A stretch of DNA of 9,694 nt, from NCBI GenBank assembly GCA_036375275.1, contig DASUSF010000219.1:1-9694 (forward strand), read 5' to 3'. The notes under the pieces were generated by a model that was given only the letters and a program-made list of their open reading frames with translations, had not been told where the DNA came from and searched no databases. The stretch is from DASUSF01 sp036375275 (GTDB lineage Bacteria > Pseudomonadota > Alphaproteobacteria > Geminicoccales > Geminicoccaceae). This document shows positions 1 to 6,593 of the stretch, piece after piece. Made by a program: the position numbers and the translations under genes. Positions within the stretch are counted from its first letter, which is position 1, and each line of letters starts with the position of its first letter.

Positions 1-465
1 CCGGATCTCGGCCAGCGCCGCCTCGAGCGCCTCCCCGTCGGTCAGCGTCCGGCTGATCTCGAAGCGTGCCGCGGCGGCGATGCCGGCGAGGTCGACGCCC
101 GCGGCGGTGTGCGTCGCCTGCATGCCGGTCTCGCCGTAGCGCTCGTTGTCGAGCACCACGAGCGCGAGGTTGGCGGGGCGTTCGGCGCCGATGGTCGCGA
201 GCCCGCCGAGCCCCATCAGCATCTCGCCGTCGCCGGTGATCACCAGGACCCTGCGGTCCGGGCGGGCGAGGGCGAGCCCGAGGCCGATCATCGCGGCCCC
301 GCCCATCGCGCCCCAGAGAGGCAGGGAGAGCGGATGGTCGCCGGCGGCGGTCACGTCCCAGGCCGGGGCGCCCAGCCCGGCCACGACCAGGAGATCGCCC
401 CGGTCCTCGAGCAGGCGGGCGACGACGTCCCGCCGGTCCAGGCCGGGCCCGGCCCGATCCGTCAT
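1..465 (-). CDS. ThDP-dependent decarboxylase, beta (ThDP-binding) subunit, partial
   Basis: I translated the minus strand from the ATG at 465-463. The frame stays open for 155 codons to the left edge, so the C-terminus is missing. Residues 78-80 are GDG and 26 residues later comes Asn107 (LDN), the GDG-X24-27-N motif that binds thiamine diphosphate through Mg2+. The segment before it (PLWGAMGGAAMIGLGLALA) is the usual glycine-rich lead-in of the ThDP-binding domain. The family is the beta half of split sulfopyruvate/phosphonopyruvate-type decarboxylases (ComE-like). These decarboxylate a pyruvate derivative to an aldehyde, working with an alpha half that supplies the activating Glu. The start overlaps the alpha stop as ATGA, suggesting translational coupling and a stoichiometric complex. 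Motif and pairing are seen; the actual substrate is unknown and could be a plain 2-oxo acid. Confidence 0.85.
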   Translation of the reverse strand, partial: MTDRAGPGLDRRDVVARLLEDRGDLLVVAGLGAPAWDVTAAGDHPLSLPLWGAMGGAAMIGLGLALARPDRRVLVITGDGEMLMGLGGLATIGAERPANLALVVLDNERYGETGMQATHTAAGVDLAGIAAAARFEISRTLTDGEALEAALAEIR

Positions 466-986
466 CGCCCGAAGCTCTTCGCGCCGATCAGGCGCTGGCC
501 GATCAGGATCGCGACGCCGCGCTGGCCCTCGTACGCCATTCTGCCCATCATCCGCACCGTCTCGCCGGCCCGCGCCGGATCGTCCAGCCGCTCGACCACC
601 ACACCCACCGCCTGCATCACCGCAGCCGTCGCCTGGCCCATCGGCACCTGCCATGGGTTGAACTCGCCGTGCTCGCCGCGCATGGTCACCAGCATCAGCA
701 GCGGGCAGCGGCAGGTCTGCAGCAGGCCCAGCATGTTGATGCAGTTGCCGACCCCGCTGCTCTGCATCAGCAGCGCCGAGCGCACCCCCCCGAGCCAGGC
801 GCCGGTGGCGAGCGCCACGCCCTCCTCCTCGGTGGTCAGAACCACCGCCTGCATGTCGCTCGCGGCGCGGCAGCGCTCGATCAGCCGCTTGTGGCCGGCA
901 TCCGGGACGTAGCTCACCTGACGCACCTCGAGCGCCACGAGGGCATCGAAGATCGCGTCCGGCCAGATCGGAGTTGCGTCGCTCAT
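462..986 (-). CDS. ThDP-dependent decarboxylase, alpha (pyrimidine-domain) subunit
   Basis: This 174-residue protein is the N-terminal PYR domain of a ThDP enzyme as a separate chain, resembling sulfopyruvate decarboxylase alpha (ComD) and the N-terminal half of phosphonopyruvate decarboxylase. Visible hallmarks are YVPDAGH near residues 26-32, the TTEEEG stretch at 51-56 holding the Glu that activates the cofactor aminopyrimidine, and LLMQSSGVGNCIN at 72-84. The frame extends upstream to 1037, but the added residues are Pro/Ser-rich with no homology feel. I chose the ATG at 986-984, which begins MSDATPIW just before the conserved part. The ribosome site there is weak. The beta gene follows with an ATGA overlap, so both halves are made together. 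The gene diverges from the lipoprotein gene. ComDE act in coenzyme M synthesis in methanogens; in a proteobacterium a catabolic role is more likely, and that is inference. Confidence 0.83.
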   Translation of the reverse strand: MSDATPIWPDAIFDALVALEVRQVSYVPDAGHKRLIERCRAASDMQAVVLTTEEEGVALATGAWLGGVRSALLMQSSGVGNCINMLGLLQTCRCPLLMLVTMRGEHGEFNPWQVPMGQATAAVMQAVGVVVERLDDPARAGETVRMMGRMAYEGQRGVAILIGQRLIGAKSFGR

Positions 987-1138
987 GATCGGTTCAGGCG
1001 GTTCCGGAGATGGTGGAGGGGCGGTGGACCCTAGCACGTCCGTCGGGCGGCGGAAGAGCCGGACGGCCGGTGTCCGGGACGCAGCTGTGGAACCGCGGAC
1101 CGGATCCGACGTTCCACGCGCACACGGGAGGAAAGAAG
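987..1138. promoter_or_regulatory. Divergent intergenic region
   Basis: This 152-nt gap separates the divergent decarboxylase and lipoprotein genes and must hold both promoters. I see no convincing -35/-10 pair for a sigma-70-like factor on either strand. It contains a 6-bp inverted repeat, CCGGAC at 1059-1064 and GTCCGG at 1072-1077 with a 7-nt spacer. That is modest in such GC-rich DNA. A strong ribosome site, GGGAGGAAAG at 1126-1135, serves the lipoprotein gene. Confidence 0.35.
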
Positions 1139-1537
1139 ATGTCTCGATCCAGCACGCGTAGCGCCTTTGTGCTTCCGGTTTCAGCGAGCCTGCTGCTGCT
1201 CGGCGGCTGCGCCGAGATGCAGCGCGGGATGGAGGACGTCCTCCAGACCACGGGCACGGCCTCGGTCGGCTTCGAGTGCGAGGGCGACCGGGAGCTCGAC
1301 GTCGCGTTCTCGTCGGACGGGCGGGAGGCGCGCCTGATGTCCGGCGGCGAGTCCATCGACCTCCGTCTGGTCGACACCCGCGAACAGGGCGATACCCGGA
1401 TCTACGAGAACCGGCGCGGCACCGTCCGGATGGTCGACGAGGGCGACGAGATCCACGTCCGGATCGAGGGCAAGGACAACTTCACCGACTGCGAGCCGGA
1501 CGATCCCGACTACCGTCGCTCCAGCAACACCTTCTGA
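1139..1537 (+). CDS. MliC-like (C-type lysozyme inhibitor fold) lipoprotein
   Basis: A 132-residue lipoprotein precursor. Basic residues at 3-7 are followed by a hydrophobic stretch and the lipobox LGGC with the acylated Cys at 24. Residue +2 is Ala, which in enterobacterial rules directs the protein to the outer membrane. The mature part has the layout of the MliC/PliC domain: an FECEG start with Cys47, beta-rich Asp/Arg/Gly strands, and a terminal FTDC with Cys118, the pair usually disulphide-bonded. MliC proteins protect periplasmic peptidoglycan from C-type lysozyme. The Ser/Gly-rich inhibitory loop is not obvious, so the inhibitor role is inferred. An in-frame extension to 1010 is rejected because only the ATG at 1139 gives a signal peptide and has a strong ribosome site. 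Its end lies 8 nt from the end of the convergent stress-protein gene, with no room for a separate terminator. Confidence 0.72.
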   Translation: MSRSSTRSAFVLPVSASLLLLGGCAEMQRGMEDVLQTTGTASVGFECEGDRELDVAFSSDGREARLMSGGESIDLRLVDTREQGDTRIYENRRGTVRMVDEGDEIHVRIEGKDNFTDCEPDDPDYRRSSNTF

Positions 1538-1545
1538 TCCCGTGC

Positions 1546-2406
1546 TCAGTGCGCCATCAGCACCGGCACGGTCGCGTTGCCGAGGATGTGGCTGGTGGCG
1601 CCGCCGAAGATCATCTGCCTGAGCCGGCTCTGGGTGTAGGCGCCCTTCAGCATCAGATCGAAGCCTTCCTCGGCGCAGACGCCGAGGAAGGTCGGTCCGA
1701 TCGCGTTCCGGCTGCCCACGCTCACCTGCTTGAACCGCGCCGGGAAGCCGTGGCGCATCAGGGTGGTCGCCACGTCGCGGGCGCTCGGGCCGGCCACCAT
1801 GCCCTCCTCGACCGCAAGCACCAGGATCTCCGAGGCTCCGGCCAGGAACGGCATGCCATGCGCGATGGTGAGCGCGGTCTCGGTGCTGCCGTTCCAGGCG
1901 ATCATGATCCGGTTGCCGATCGCGTCCGGCGCCTCCGGCGGAACCACCAGGACCGGCCGACCACTCTCGAACAGCGCCGCCTCGAGGGCGCTGATCCGCG
2001 GCCCCGCGGCGGCCTGCACCGGCCGGCCGAGGACCAGGAGGTCGAAGGCGCGACCCCGGCTCGCGAGGTCCTCGTCGCCCGCCGCGACCAGCTCCGCGAA
2101 CGAGGCGGTCGGCTCGTCCGACATCGGGATGCCCTCGACCAAGGGGATGCCGTGGGCGCCGGCGAACCTCTCGAACTGCTCGCGCAGATGGGCGCCGATG
2201 GTGCGCTCGACCCGCTCCACGCTCTCGACCAGGTCGGTCGTGGCGAGCCCGGCGCCTTCCGGTCCCATCGGCACGAGGCGGGGCGCGCCGTGCCGGACGT
2301 GCAGCCCTTCGATGTGGCTCTTGAACCGATCGGCCACGAGCCAGGCGGCCTCGAGCATCGCGCCGACGCTGTCGTGCTCCTCGAGGTGGACGAGGATGGT
2401 CTTCAT
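1546..2406 (-). CDS. Tandem-domain universal stress protein (UspA family)
   Basis: A 286-residue cytosolic protein with two USP domains, roughly 1-157 and 164-286. The first begins MKTILVHLEE and ends PVLVVPPEA; the second begins NRIMIAWNGS and ends TVPVLMAH, the usual first and last strands of the fold. The second domain carries the nucleotide loop region at 254-273 (KGAYTQSRLRQ then GGATSH). The canonical G-X2-G-X9-G(S/T) is only partly kept: the second Gly is Thr258 and the residue after Gly268 is Gly, so ATP binding is uncertain. The first domain has LLVLGRP at 123-129 without the full loop. Tandem USPs of this length are common in Alphaproteobacteria and are linked to stress and stationary-phase survival. 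The start at 2406 fits the conserved N-terminus although the upstream ribosome site is poor. The gene is monocistronic here. Confidence 0.88.
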   Translation of the reverse strand: MKTILVHLEEHDSVGAMLEAAWLVADRFKSHIEGLHVRHGAPRLVPMGPEGAGLATTDLVESVERVERTIGAHLREQFERFAGAHGIPLVEGIPMSDEPTASFAELVAAGDEDLASRGRAFDLLVLGRPVQAAAGPRISALEAALFESGRPVLVVPPEAPDAIGNRIMIAWNGSTETALTIAHGMPFLAGASEILVLAVEEGMVAGPSARDVATTLMRHGFPARFKQVSVGSRNAIGPTFLGVCAEEGFDLMLKGAYTQSRLRQMIFGGATSHILGNATVPVLMAH

Positions 2407-2632
2407 CGCCTGAGAGCCCCAATCTGATTTCGTCCAGGATCAGCCACTTGCGGTGGCCGGGTCAACCGCGGAGAGAGAGCTTCGCACCTCGGGTACGCGC
2501 GCGGGCAGCCGAGGAGGTGGATTCTACGAAGATCCCCGGCCCGCACGGTGCCACCTGCAGCCACGCCGGGTCGTCCGGCATCCGCGCTGCCTCCCTTGCC
2601 AGGGTCGTCCGCACGGCTACTGTGGCGCCGCC
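2407..2632. promoter_or_regulatory. Divergent intergenic region, stress protein / oxidoreductase
   Basis: This 226-nt gap lies between two divergent genes. An open frame continues upstream of the oxidoreductase start to 2453, but its translation is Arg/Gly/Pro-rich and shows no Rossmann homology, so I treat the stretch as non-coding. A small dyad, GCCAC at 2443-2447 and GTGGC at 2453-2457, lies about 40 nt upstream of the stress-protein start and could be an operator. I see no clear promoter boxes. Confidence 0.3.
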
Positions 2633-3733
2633 ATGACCGGCGGGGAAGAAAAAGCTCGACCGCGGATGCCCGGGGCGCGGCTCCGCGGGGCGGTCGTCGG
2701 CTGCGGCTTCTTCGCCGTCAACCATCTCGAGGCCTGGCGGGACCTGGCGGACGAGGTCGAGCTGGTCGCGCTCGCGGACCTCGACCGCGGCAGGGCCGAA
2801 GCGATGGCGGCGCGCTTCGGAATCGGGCGGGCCGACGACGATCCGGCGCGCATGCTGGACGAGACGGCCCCCGACTTCGTCGACATCGTGACCACGATGG
2901 AGAGCCATCGGGCGCTGGTCGAGCTCGCCGCGGCGCGGGGCGTGCCGGTGATCGTCCAGAAGCCGATCGCGCCGGCGCTCGCAGATGCCGAAGCGATGGT
3001 CGCGGCCTGCGAGCGGGCCGGCGTGCCGCTCATGGTGCACGAGAATTTCCGCTTCCAGCGGCCGGTGAGCGCGGTTCGGGACGTGCTGGCCTCGGGTCGG
3101 ATCGGGCGGCCATTCTTCGCCCGGATCTCCTGGCGGACCGGGCACGATGTGTTCCAGGGCCAGCCCTACCTCGCCCGGGTGCCGCGGCTGATCATCCTGG
3201 ACCTCGTGATCCACCTGCTCGACGTCGCGCGGGCGCTGCTCGGCGAGGTCGAGACGCTGGCCTGCCGGACCGCCCGCGTCCGGCGCGGGATCGCGGGCGA
3301 GGATGCGGCCGCCCTGCTCCTGGGCCACGCGGCCGGCGGGACCACGGTCATCGACGCCACCTACAGCGCGCGCCGCGCCCCCGACCCGTTTCCCGAGACC
3401 CTGATCGAGATCGACGGCGACCGGGGTTCGCTTCGGCTGGCCCCCGGCTACCGCCTGTGCGTGATCGACCGCGAGGGGCCGATGGTCGCGGACGTCGCAC
3501 CCGAGGCGCCGGCCTGGGCGATCCCGCCCTGGCAGGCGATCCAGGAGAGCGTGGTCCGGGTTCAGCGGCACTGGACCGAATGTCTCAGAACCGGCGCCAC
3601 GCCGGCCACCTCCGGTCGCGACAACCTCGAGACCTTCAGGCTCGTGGAGGCGGCGTACGCGTCGGCCGCCGCGGGCAGCACCGTCAGGCCCGGTGCCATG
3701 GCATCGGCCGATCCGCCTGGGAGGGCATCATGA
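2633..3733 (+). CDS. Gfo/Idh/MocA family NAD(P)-dependent oxidoreductase
   Basis: A 366-residue soluble dehydrogenase of normal length for the family. The N-terminal Rossmann domain begins about residue 18 with AVVGCGFFAVNH (GxGxx at 23-27), and the second strand ends ALADLD at 47-51, whose acidic residues usually bind the NAD ribose. The family's (E/Q)KP motif is Q109-K110-P111, with the catalytic Lys. ENFRFQ follows at 137-142. The C-terminal alpha/beta domain holds D190-X3-H194-X2-D197, the pair thought to contact substrate. The ATG at 2633 has a weak ribosome site. An alternative ATG at 2666 keeps the whole Rossmann fold and follows GGGGAAGAA, but at a long spacing, so I prefer 2633. The stop overlaps the next gene as ATGA, implying coupling with the RraA-like aldolase. 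The substrate is probably a sugar, inositol or sugar-acid, inferred from family and neighbours only. Confidence 0.9.
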   Translation: MTGGEEKARPRMPGARLRGAVVGCGFFAVNHLEAWRDLADEVELVALADLDRGRAEAMAARFGIGRADDDPARMLDETAPDFVDIVTTMESHRALVELAAARGVPVIVQKPIAPALADAEAMVAACERAGVPLMVHENFRFQRPVSAVRDVLASGRIGRPFFARISWRTGHDVFQGQPYLARVPRLIILDLVIHLLDVARALLGEVETLACRTARVRRGIAGEDAAALLLGHAAGGTTVIDATYSARRAPDPFPETLIEIDGDRGSLRLAPGYRLCVIDREGPMVADVAPEAPAWAIPPWQAIQESVVRVQRHWTECLRTGATPATSGRDNLETFRLVEAAYASAAAGSTVRPGAMASADPPGRAS

Positions 3734-4431
3734 CCGACCTCACGCCCGACGACCTCGAGGCGCTTCGCGCCTACGACACGCCGACGATCTGCAACGCCCT
3801 CGAGGTGGTCGTGCCCGAGCGCCGGGCGATCGGCTTCACCACGAAGACCCTGATCTGCCCGTTCCCCGAGCTCAGGCCCGTGGTCGGCTTGGCCAAGACC
3901 GCGATGATCCGCGCCATGCAGCCGGGCGGGCCCGCCGGCAGCGCCCAGCGCCAGGCGCGGCTCGCCTACTACCGCTATGTCGCCGACGGCGAGCTGGCGA
4001 AGATCTCGGTGATCCAGGACCTCGACAGCCGCGAGGGCTTCGGCTGCTTCTGGGGCGAGGTCAACACGGCGGTGCACCGGGCGCTCGGCTGCGCCGGGCT
4101 GGTCACCAACGGCGGCGTCCGCGACCTCGACGCCATCGCCCCGGACTTCCAGGTGCTCTGCGGCTACGTGACGCCGAGCCACGCCCACGTCCGTTCGGTC
4201 GCGTTCGGCTGCGACGTCGACGTCTACGGCATGATCGTCCGCGACGGCGATCTCGTGCATGCCGACCGGCACGGCGCGGTCGTCGTCCCGGCCGAGGTCG
4301 CGCGCGAGGTGCCGCGGGCCGCCGACCTCTGCGCCAGGCGCGAGGCGCCGATCCTCGAGGTCGCGCGCAGCGGCGACTTCTCGCTCGCGAAGCTCGAGGC
4401 CGCGATGGCCGAGGCGGCGGAGATTCACTGA
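3730..4431 (+). CDS. RraA / HMG-CHA aldolase family protein (divalent-metal pyruvate aldolase-like)
   Basis: A 233-residue protein of the RraA/methyltransferase-like fold. Family core motifs are present: YDTPTICNAL at 15-24, FWGE at 107-110, TNGGVRDLDAI at 126-136, and DGDLVHAD...GAVVVP at 172-187. Glu110 is followed after exactly 20 residues by Arg131-Asp132, the D/E-X20-R-D metal and substrate motif of catalytically active 4-hydroxy-4-methyl-2-oxoglutarate/CHA aldolases, which cleave to pyruvate and also decarboxylate oxaloacetate. This favours an enzyme over an RNase E regulator. The ATG at 3730 overlaps the oxidoreductase stop (ATGA) and is preceded by GGGAGGG at 3719-3725, four nt away, so the start is firm. 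The partner dehydrogenase suggests a two-step sugar-acid or hydroxy-oxo-acid pathway. The exact substrate cannot be assigned. Confidence 0.87.
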   Translation: MTDLTPDDLEALRAYDTPTICNALEVVVPERRAIGFTTKTLICPFPELRPVVGLAKTAMIRAMQPGGPAGSAQRQARLAYYRYVADGELAKISVIQDLDSREGFGCFWGEVNTAVHRALGCAGLVTNGGVRDLDAIAPDFQVLCGYVTPSHAHVRSVAFGCDVDVYGMIVRDGDLVHADRHGAVVVPAEVAREVPRAADLCARREAPILEVARSGDFSLAKLEAAMAEAAEIH

Positions 4432-4465
4432 CCGACGCGCATCGGGCGCGCGGCACAAGGAACAT

Positions 4466-4512
4466 CGGTGGCGCCACCGCCGTTGGCATCCATGTCCGCC
4501 GCCCGACGGCGG
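4466..4512. other. Intergenic dyad symmetries between aldolase and DUF533 gene
   Basis: Within the 108-nt gap (4432-4539) there is a perfect 14-bp palindrome centred on GGTGGCGCCACC (4466-4479), and a 6-bp stem CCGCCG/CGGCGG with a 5-nt loop (4496-4501 and 4507-4512). There is no T-run, so neither looks like a classical intrinsic terminator. The palindrome could be an operator for the downstream gene. Confidence 0.35.
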
Positions 4513-4539
4513 GTCGGATGACCACCTGGGGAGGGGATG

Positions 4540-5256
4540 ATGGCGGATCTACAGCGACTTCTCGGCGGCATGCTGGCAAGCGGCATGGGTGGGCGGAGCC
4601 GGCGCGGGCCGGCGTTCGCGTCGTCGTCGTTCATGGGCTCGAGCTCTGGCGGCCTCGGCAGCTTTCGGAAGACTGCCGGTCTCGGCGCGCTCGCGTATCT
4701 CGGCTACAAGGCCTATCAGGAGTACCAGAAGAACAGTCAGGCGAGCGCGGGCGCGGCCGGTGCGCCCGGGACGCCGACCGGCGCCGCCCGGCCGGCGGGC
4801 GGTGCGGCCCCGCGCGAGGGCGGCGGCCCGTCCCTCGGCGAGCGCCTCGGCGGCATCCTCGGCATGGGCGGCTCGAAGCCGCAGCCCGAGCCTGAGCCCG
4901 AGCCCGCGAGCCTCGGCGACGAGCAGGCGATGCTCCTGATCCGGGCGATGATCGCGGCCGCCAACGCGGACGGCGAGATCTCGCCGGAGGAGCGCCGGAC
5001 CATCTCGGCCAAGCTCGATCAGGCCGGCGCCGGGCCGGAGGAGCGGGCGGTGCTGCAGCAGGAGCTGGAGCGGCCGCGCTCGGTCGATCAGATCGCGCGC
5101 GAGGTGCACGACCAGGACACGGCGGAGCAGGTCTACCTCGCGTCGCGTCTCGCCATGAATCCGGACACCGCCGCGGAGAAGGCGTATCTCGACTACCTCG
5201 GCTCGCGGCTGAACATTCCGGCCGACCGCCTGGAGGAGCTGAACCGCGCAGCCTGA
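4540..5256 (+). CDS. DUF533 / TerB-like inner-membrane-associated protein (YebE type)
   Basis: A 238-residue protein with the DUF533 layout. A Gly/Ser-rich N-terminus with short hydrophobic helices (LGALAYLGYKAYQEY at 48-62) is followed by a low-complexity Ala/Gly/Pro linker (about 66-125) holding a Pro-Glu repeat at 115-122. The all-helical TerB-like domain spans about 126-238. It begins DEQAMLLIRAMIAAANADG and has the characteristic NADGEISPEE loop at 142-151, which resembles an acidic metal-binding turn. The family is widespread in Proteobacteria, exemplified by YebE, and has no established biochemical function. Two ATGs are adjacent. The GGAGG at 4530-4534 lies 2 nt from the first (4537) and 5 nt from the second, so I favour 4540. 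It stands alone and ends 22 nt before the convergent cyclase gene. Confidence 0.85.
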   Translation: MADLQRLLGGMLASGMGGRSRRGPAFASSSFMGSSSGGLGSFRKTAGLGALAYLGYKAYQEYQKNSQASAGAAGAPGTPTGAARPAGGAAPREGGGPSLGERLGGILGMGGSKPQPEPEPEPASLGDEQAMLLIRAMIAAANADGEISPEERRTISAKLDQAGAGPEERAVLQQELERPRSVDQIAREVHDQDTAEQVYLASRLAMNPDTAAEKAYLDYLGSRLNIPADRLEELNRAA

Positions 5257-5278
5257 GGGGCGGCCGGCGCGACGGCGT

Positions 5279-6484
5279 CTAGAGAATGTTGGCCGCGATG
5301 TCGGGGTCGAGGGTGAACAGCTCCTGCGGGCGACCGACGCCGCGAAGCATGTAGCGGCCGAGCGAGACCAGGCGGTCGCGACAGCCGGGGTCGGCACGGG
5401 CGAACGCCTCGGAGACGACCACCCGCTGATCGAGCGCGTCGCACATCGATTCCAGGCGGCTCGCCTCGTTCACCGCCGGCCCGACCACCGTGAAGTCGAG
5501 GCGGTCCTGGCTGCCGATGTTGCCGTAGAGGACGTCGCCGGCGTGGAGCGCGAAGTCGACGCCGGTGACGGCCCGACCCTCGCTCCGGCGCTGCGCGTTC
5601 AGGTCGGCCACCGCGCGCCGGGCCTCGACCACGGCGTCGAGCGCGCGCGCGCAGGCATCGCCGTCGTCCTCGAGCTCGAAGGCGCCGAGCAGCCCGTCGC
5701 CGATGAACTTGAGCACCTGCCCGCCCTGGCCATGGATCGCCTTGACCAGGCAGTCGCTGTAGGCGTTGAGCAGCGGCACCAGCTCGTCCGCGCCGGCGGC
5801 ATCGGCGACGCGGGTGAAGCCCTTCAGGTCGCTGAACCAGATGATCGCGCGGAGCGTCCGGGTGCGGCCGCGCTCGATCTCTCCCTTGCAGACCCGCGCC
5901 GCGGCGTCGGCGCCGAGGTAGGTGGCGAGGAGGCTACGCGCCGCGCGCGCCAGGGTCACCGTCTTGATGGCGAGGGCGAAGGCCGGGAGCACGCTCTCGA
6001 TCAGGGCGATGTGGCCGTCGTCGAAGGTGCCGTCGGACGTCCAGCTCGTGAACATCTCCTCGACCGGACCCATCGGGTCGGGGTCGCCGAACTCGGTATG
6101 GAAGCCGACGTAGTCGCGGCCGCCTTCGAGCCGTACCCGGTCGAGCAGGGAGAAGCGGCCCGGCTCCAGCTCGTCGAGGCGCCAGCGGATCGAGCCTTGT
6201 CCGGACTGTTCGAGGACATAGAGCGGGCTGTTCAGCCATTCCTGCCCCTCGCCCTGCACCCGCGGATACTCGGTCTCGATGGCGCTGCCGCGCGCCCGCT
6301 CCCAGACCGACATCTGCCCGCCGAAGATCGGGTGCAGCGTGTCCACACCGACGAAGCTCCGCCAGAGCGGCACGCCGGCACCGGCCAGGCGCTCGCTCAG
6401 GCCCTCGAGAAGGACCGGCTCGCGCTCGCCCGCGAGCCCCGCCTCGACCAGCCAGGCGCGGATCGCGCCCGCCGTCTCGTCCAT
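5279..6484 (-). CDS. Class III adenylate/guanylate cyclase
   Basis: A 401-residue protein with no membrane segments. Residues 1-205 form an N-terminal region of unassigned fold, with blocks VPLWRSFVGVDTLHP at 38-52 and RSLLATYLGADAAARV at 183-198, probably a sensory or dimerising module. The catalytic domain is about 210-395. Metal-binding Asp219 (FSDLKGFT) and Asp263 (IGDG) are present, purine-contact Lys259 precedes IGDG, and Thr332 sits where adenylate cyclases have Asp or Thr. Asn339 and Arg343 (NEASR) supply the transition-state pair. All catalytic positions are filled, so it should make cAMP from ATP as a homodimer; guanylate activity cannot be excluded. The frame stays open to 6826, but the extension is Ser/Arg-rich and unlike the family. 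The ATG at 6484 has GGGAGG upstream at about 8 nt spacing. No receptor or cAMP-binding protein lies nearby. Confidence 0.9.
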   Translation of the reverse strand: MDETAGAIRAWLVEAGLAGEREPVLLEGLSERLAGAGVPLWRSFVGVDTLHPIFGGQMSVWERARGSAIETEYPRVQGEGQEWLNSPLYVLEQSGQGSIRWRLDELEPGRFSLLDRVRLEGGRDYVGFHTEFGDPDPMGPVEEMFTSWTSDGTFDDGHIALIESVLPAFALAIKTVTLARAARSLLATYLGADAAARVCKGEIERGRTRTLRAIIWFSDLKGFTRVADAAGADELVPLLNAYSDCLVKAIHGQGGQVLKFIGDGLLGAFELEDDGDACARALDAVVEARRAVADLNAQRRSEGRAVTGVDFALHAGDVLYGNIGSQDRLDFTVVGPAVNEASRLESMCDALDQRVVVSEAFARADPGCRDRLVSLGRYMLRGVGRPQELFTLDPDIAANIL

Positions 6485-6525
6485 CGCCCGATCCTCCCGT
6501 AGCCGCTCGACAGCAAGTTGACGCG

Positions 6526-6549
6526 TCCGGCCGGAGCGACAATAGTCGC
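6526..6549. promoter_or_regulatory. Adjacent dyads upstream of the cyclase gene
   Basis: The 109-nt divergent gap between the cyclase start (6484) and the ABM-like start (6594) contains a perfect 10-bp palindrome TCCGGCCGGA (6526-6535), immediately followed by GCGAC-AATA-GTCGC (6536-6549). The second has 5-bp arms around an AT-rich centre. Side by side between divergent genes, they are plausible operator half-sites; no regulator is identified. The AT-rich patch at 6541-6560 is the likeliest place for promoter boxes. Confidence 0.35.
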
Positions 6550-6593
6550 CGCAATCAAAGCGGGCCGTGCCCGAAGCAAAAGGGAGGCGCATC

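Noticed and set aside
1010..1138. Upstream extension of the lipoprotein frame
   Set aside because: The extended N-terminus would bury the signal peptide. The ATG at 1139 has a strong ribosome site and a proper lipobox at residues 21-24.
1181..2422. Minus-strand 413-codon frame covering the lipoprotein and stress-protein genes
   Set aside because: Arg/Gly/Ala-rich composition. It runs through two recognisable genes and is out of frame with the stress protein, so it is a codon-bias shadow.
2462..3571. Minus-strand 369-codon frame opposite the oxidoreductase
   Set aside because: Low-complexity Arg/Asp/His/Gly translation with no motif; the opposite strand encodes a complete Gfo/Idh/MocA protein.
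5543..6502. Plus-strand 319-codon frame opposite the cyclase
   Set aside because: No recognisable domain, while the minus strand holds every catalytic residue of a class III cyclase.
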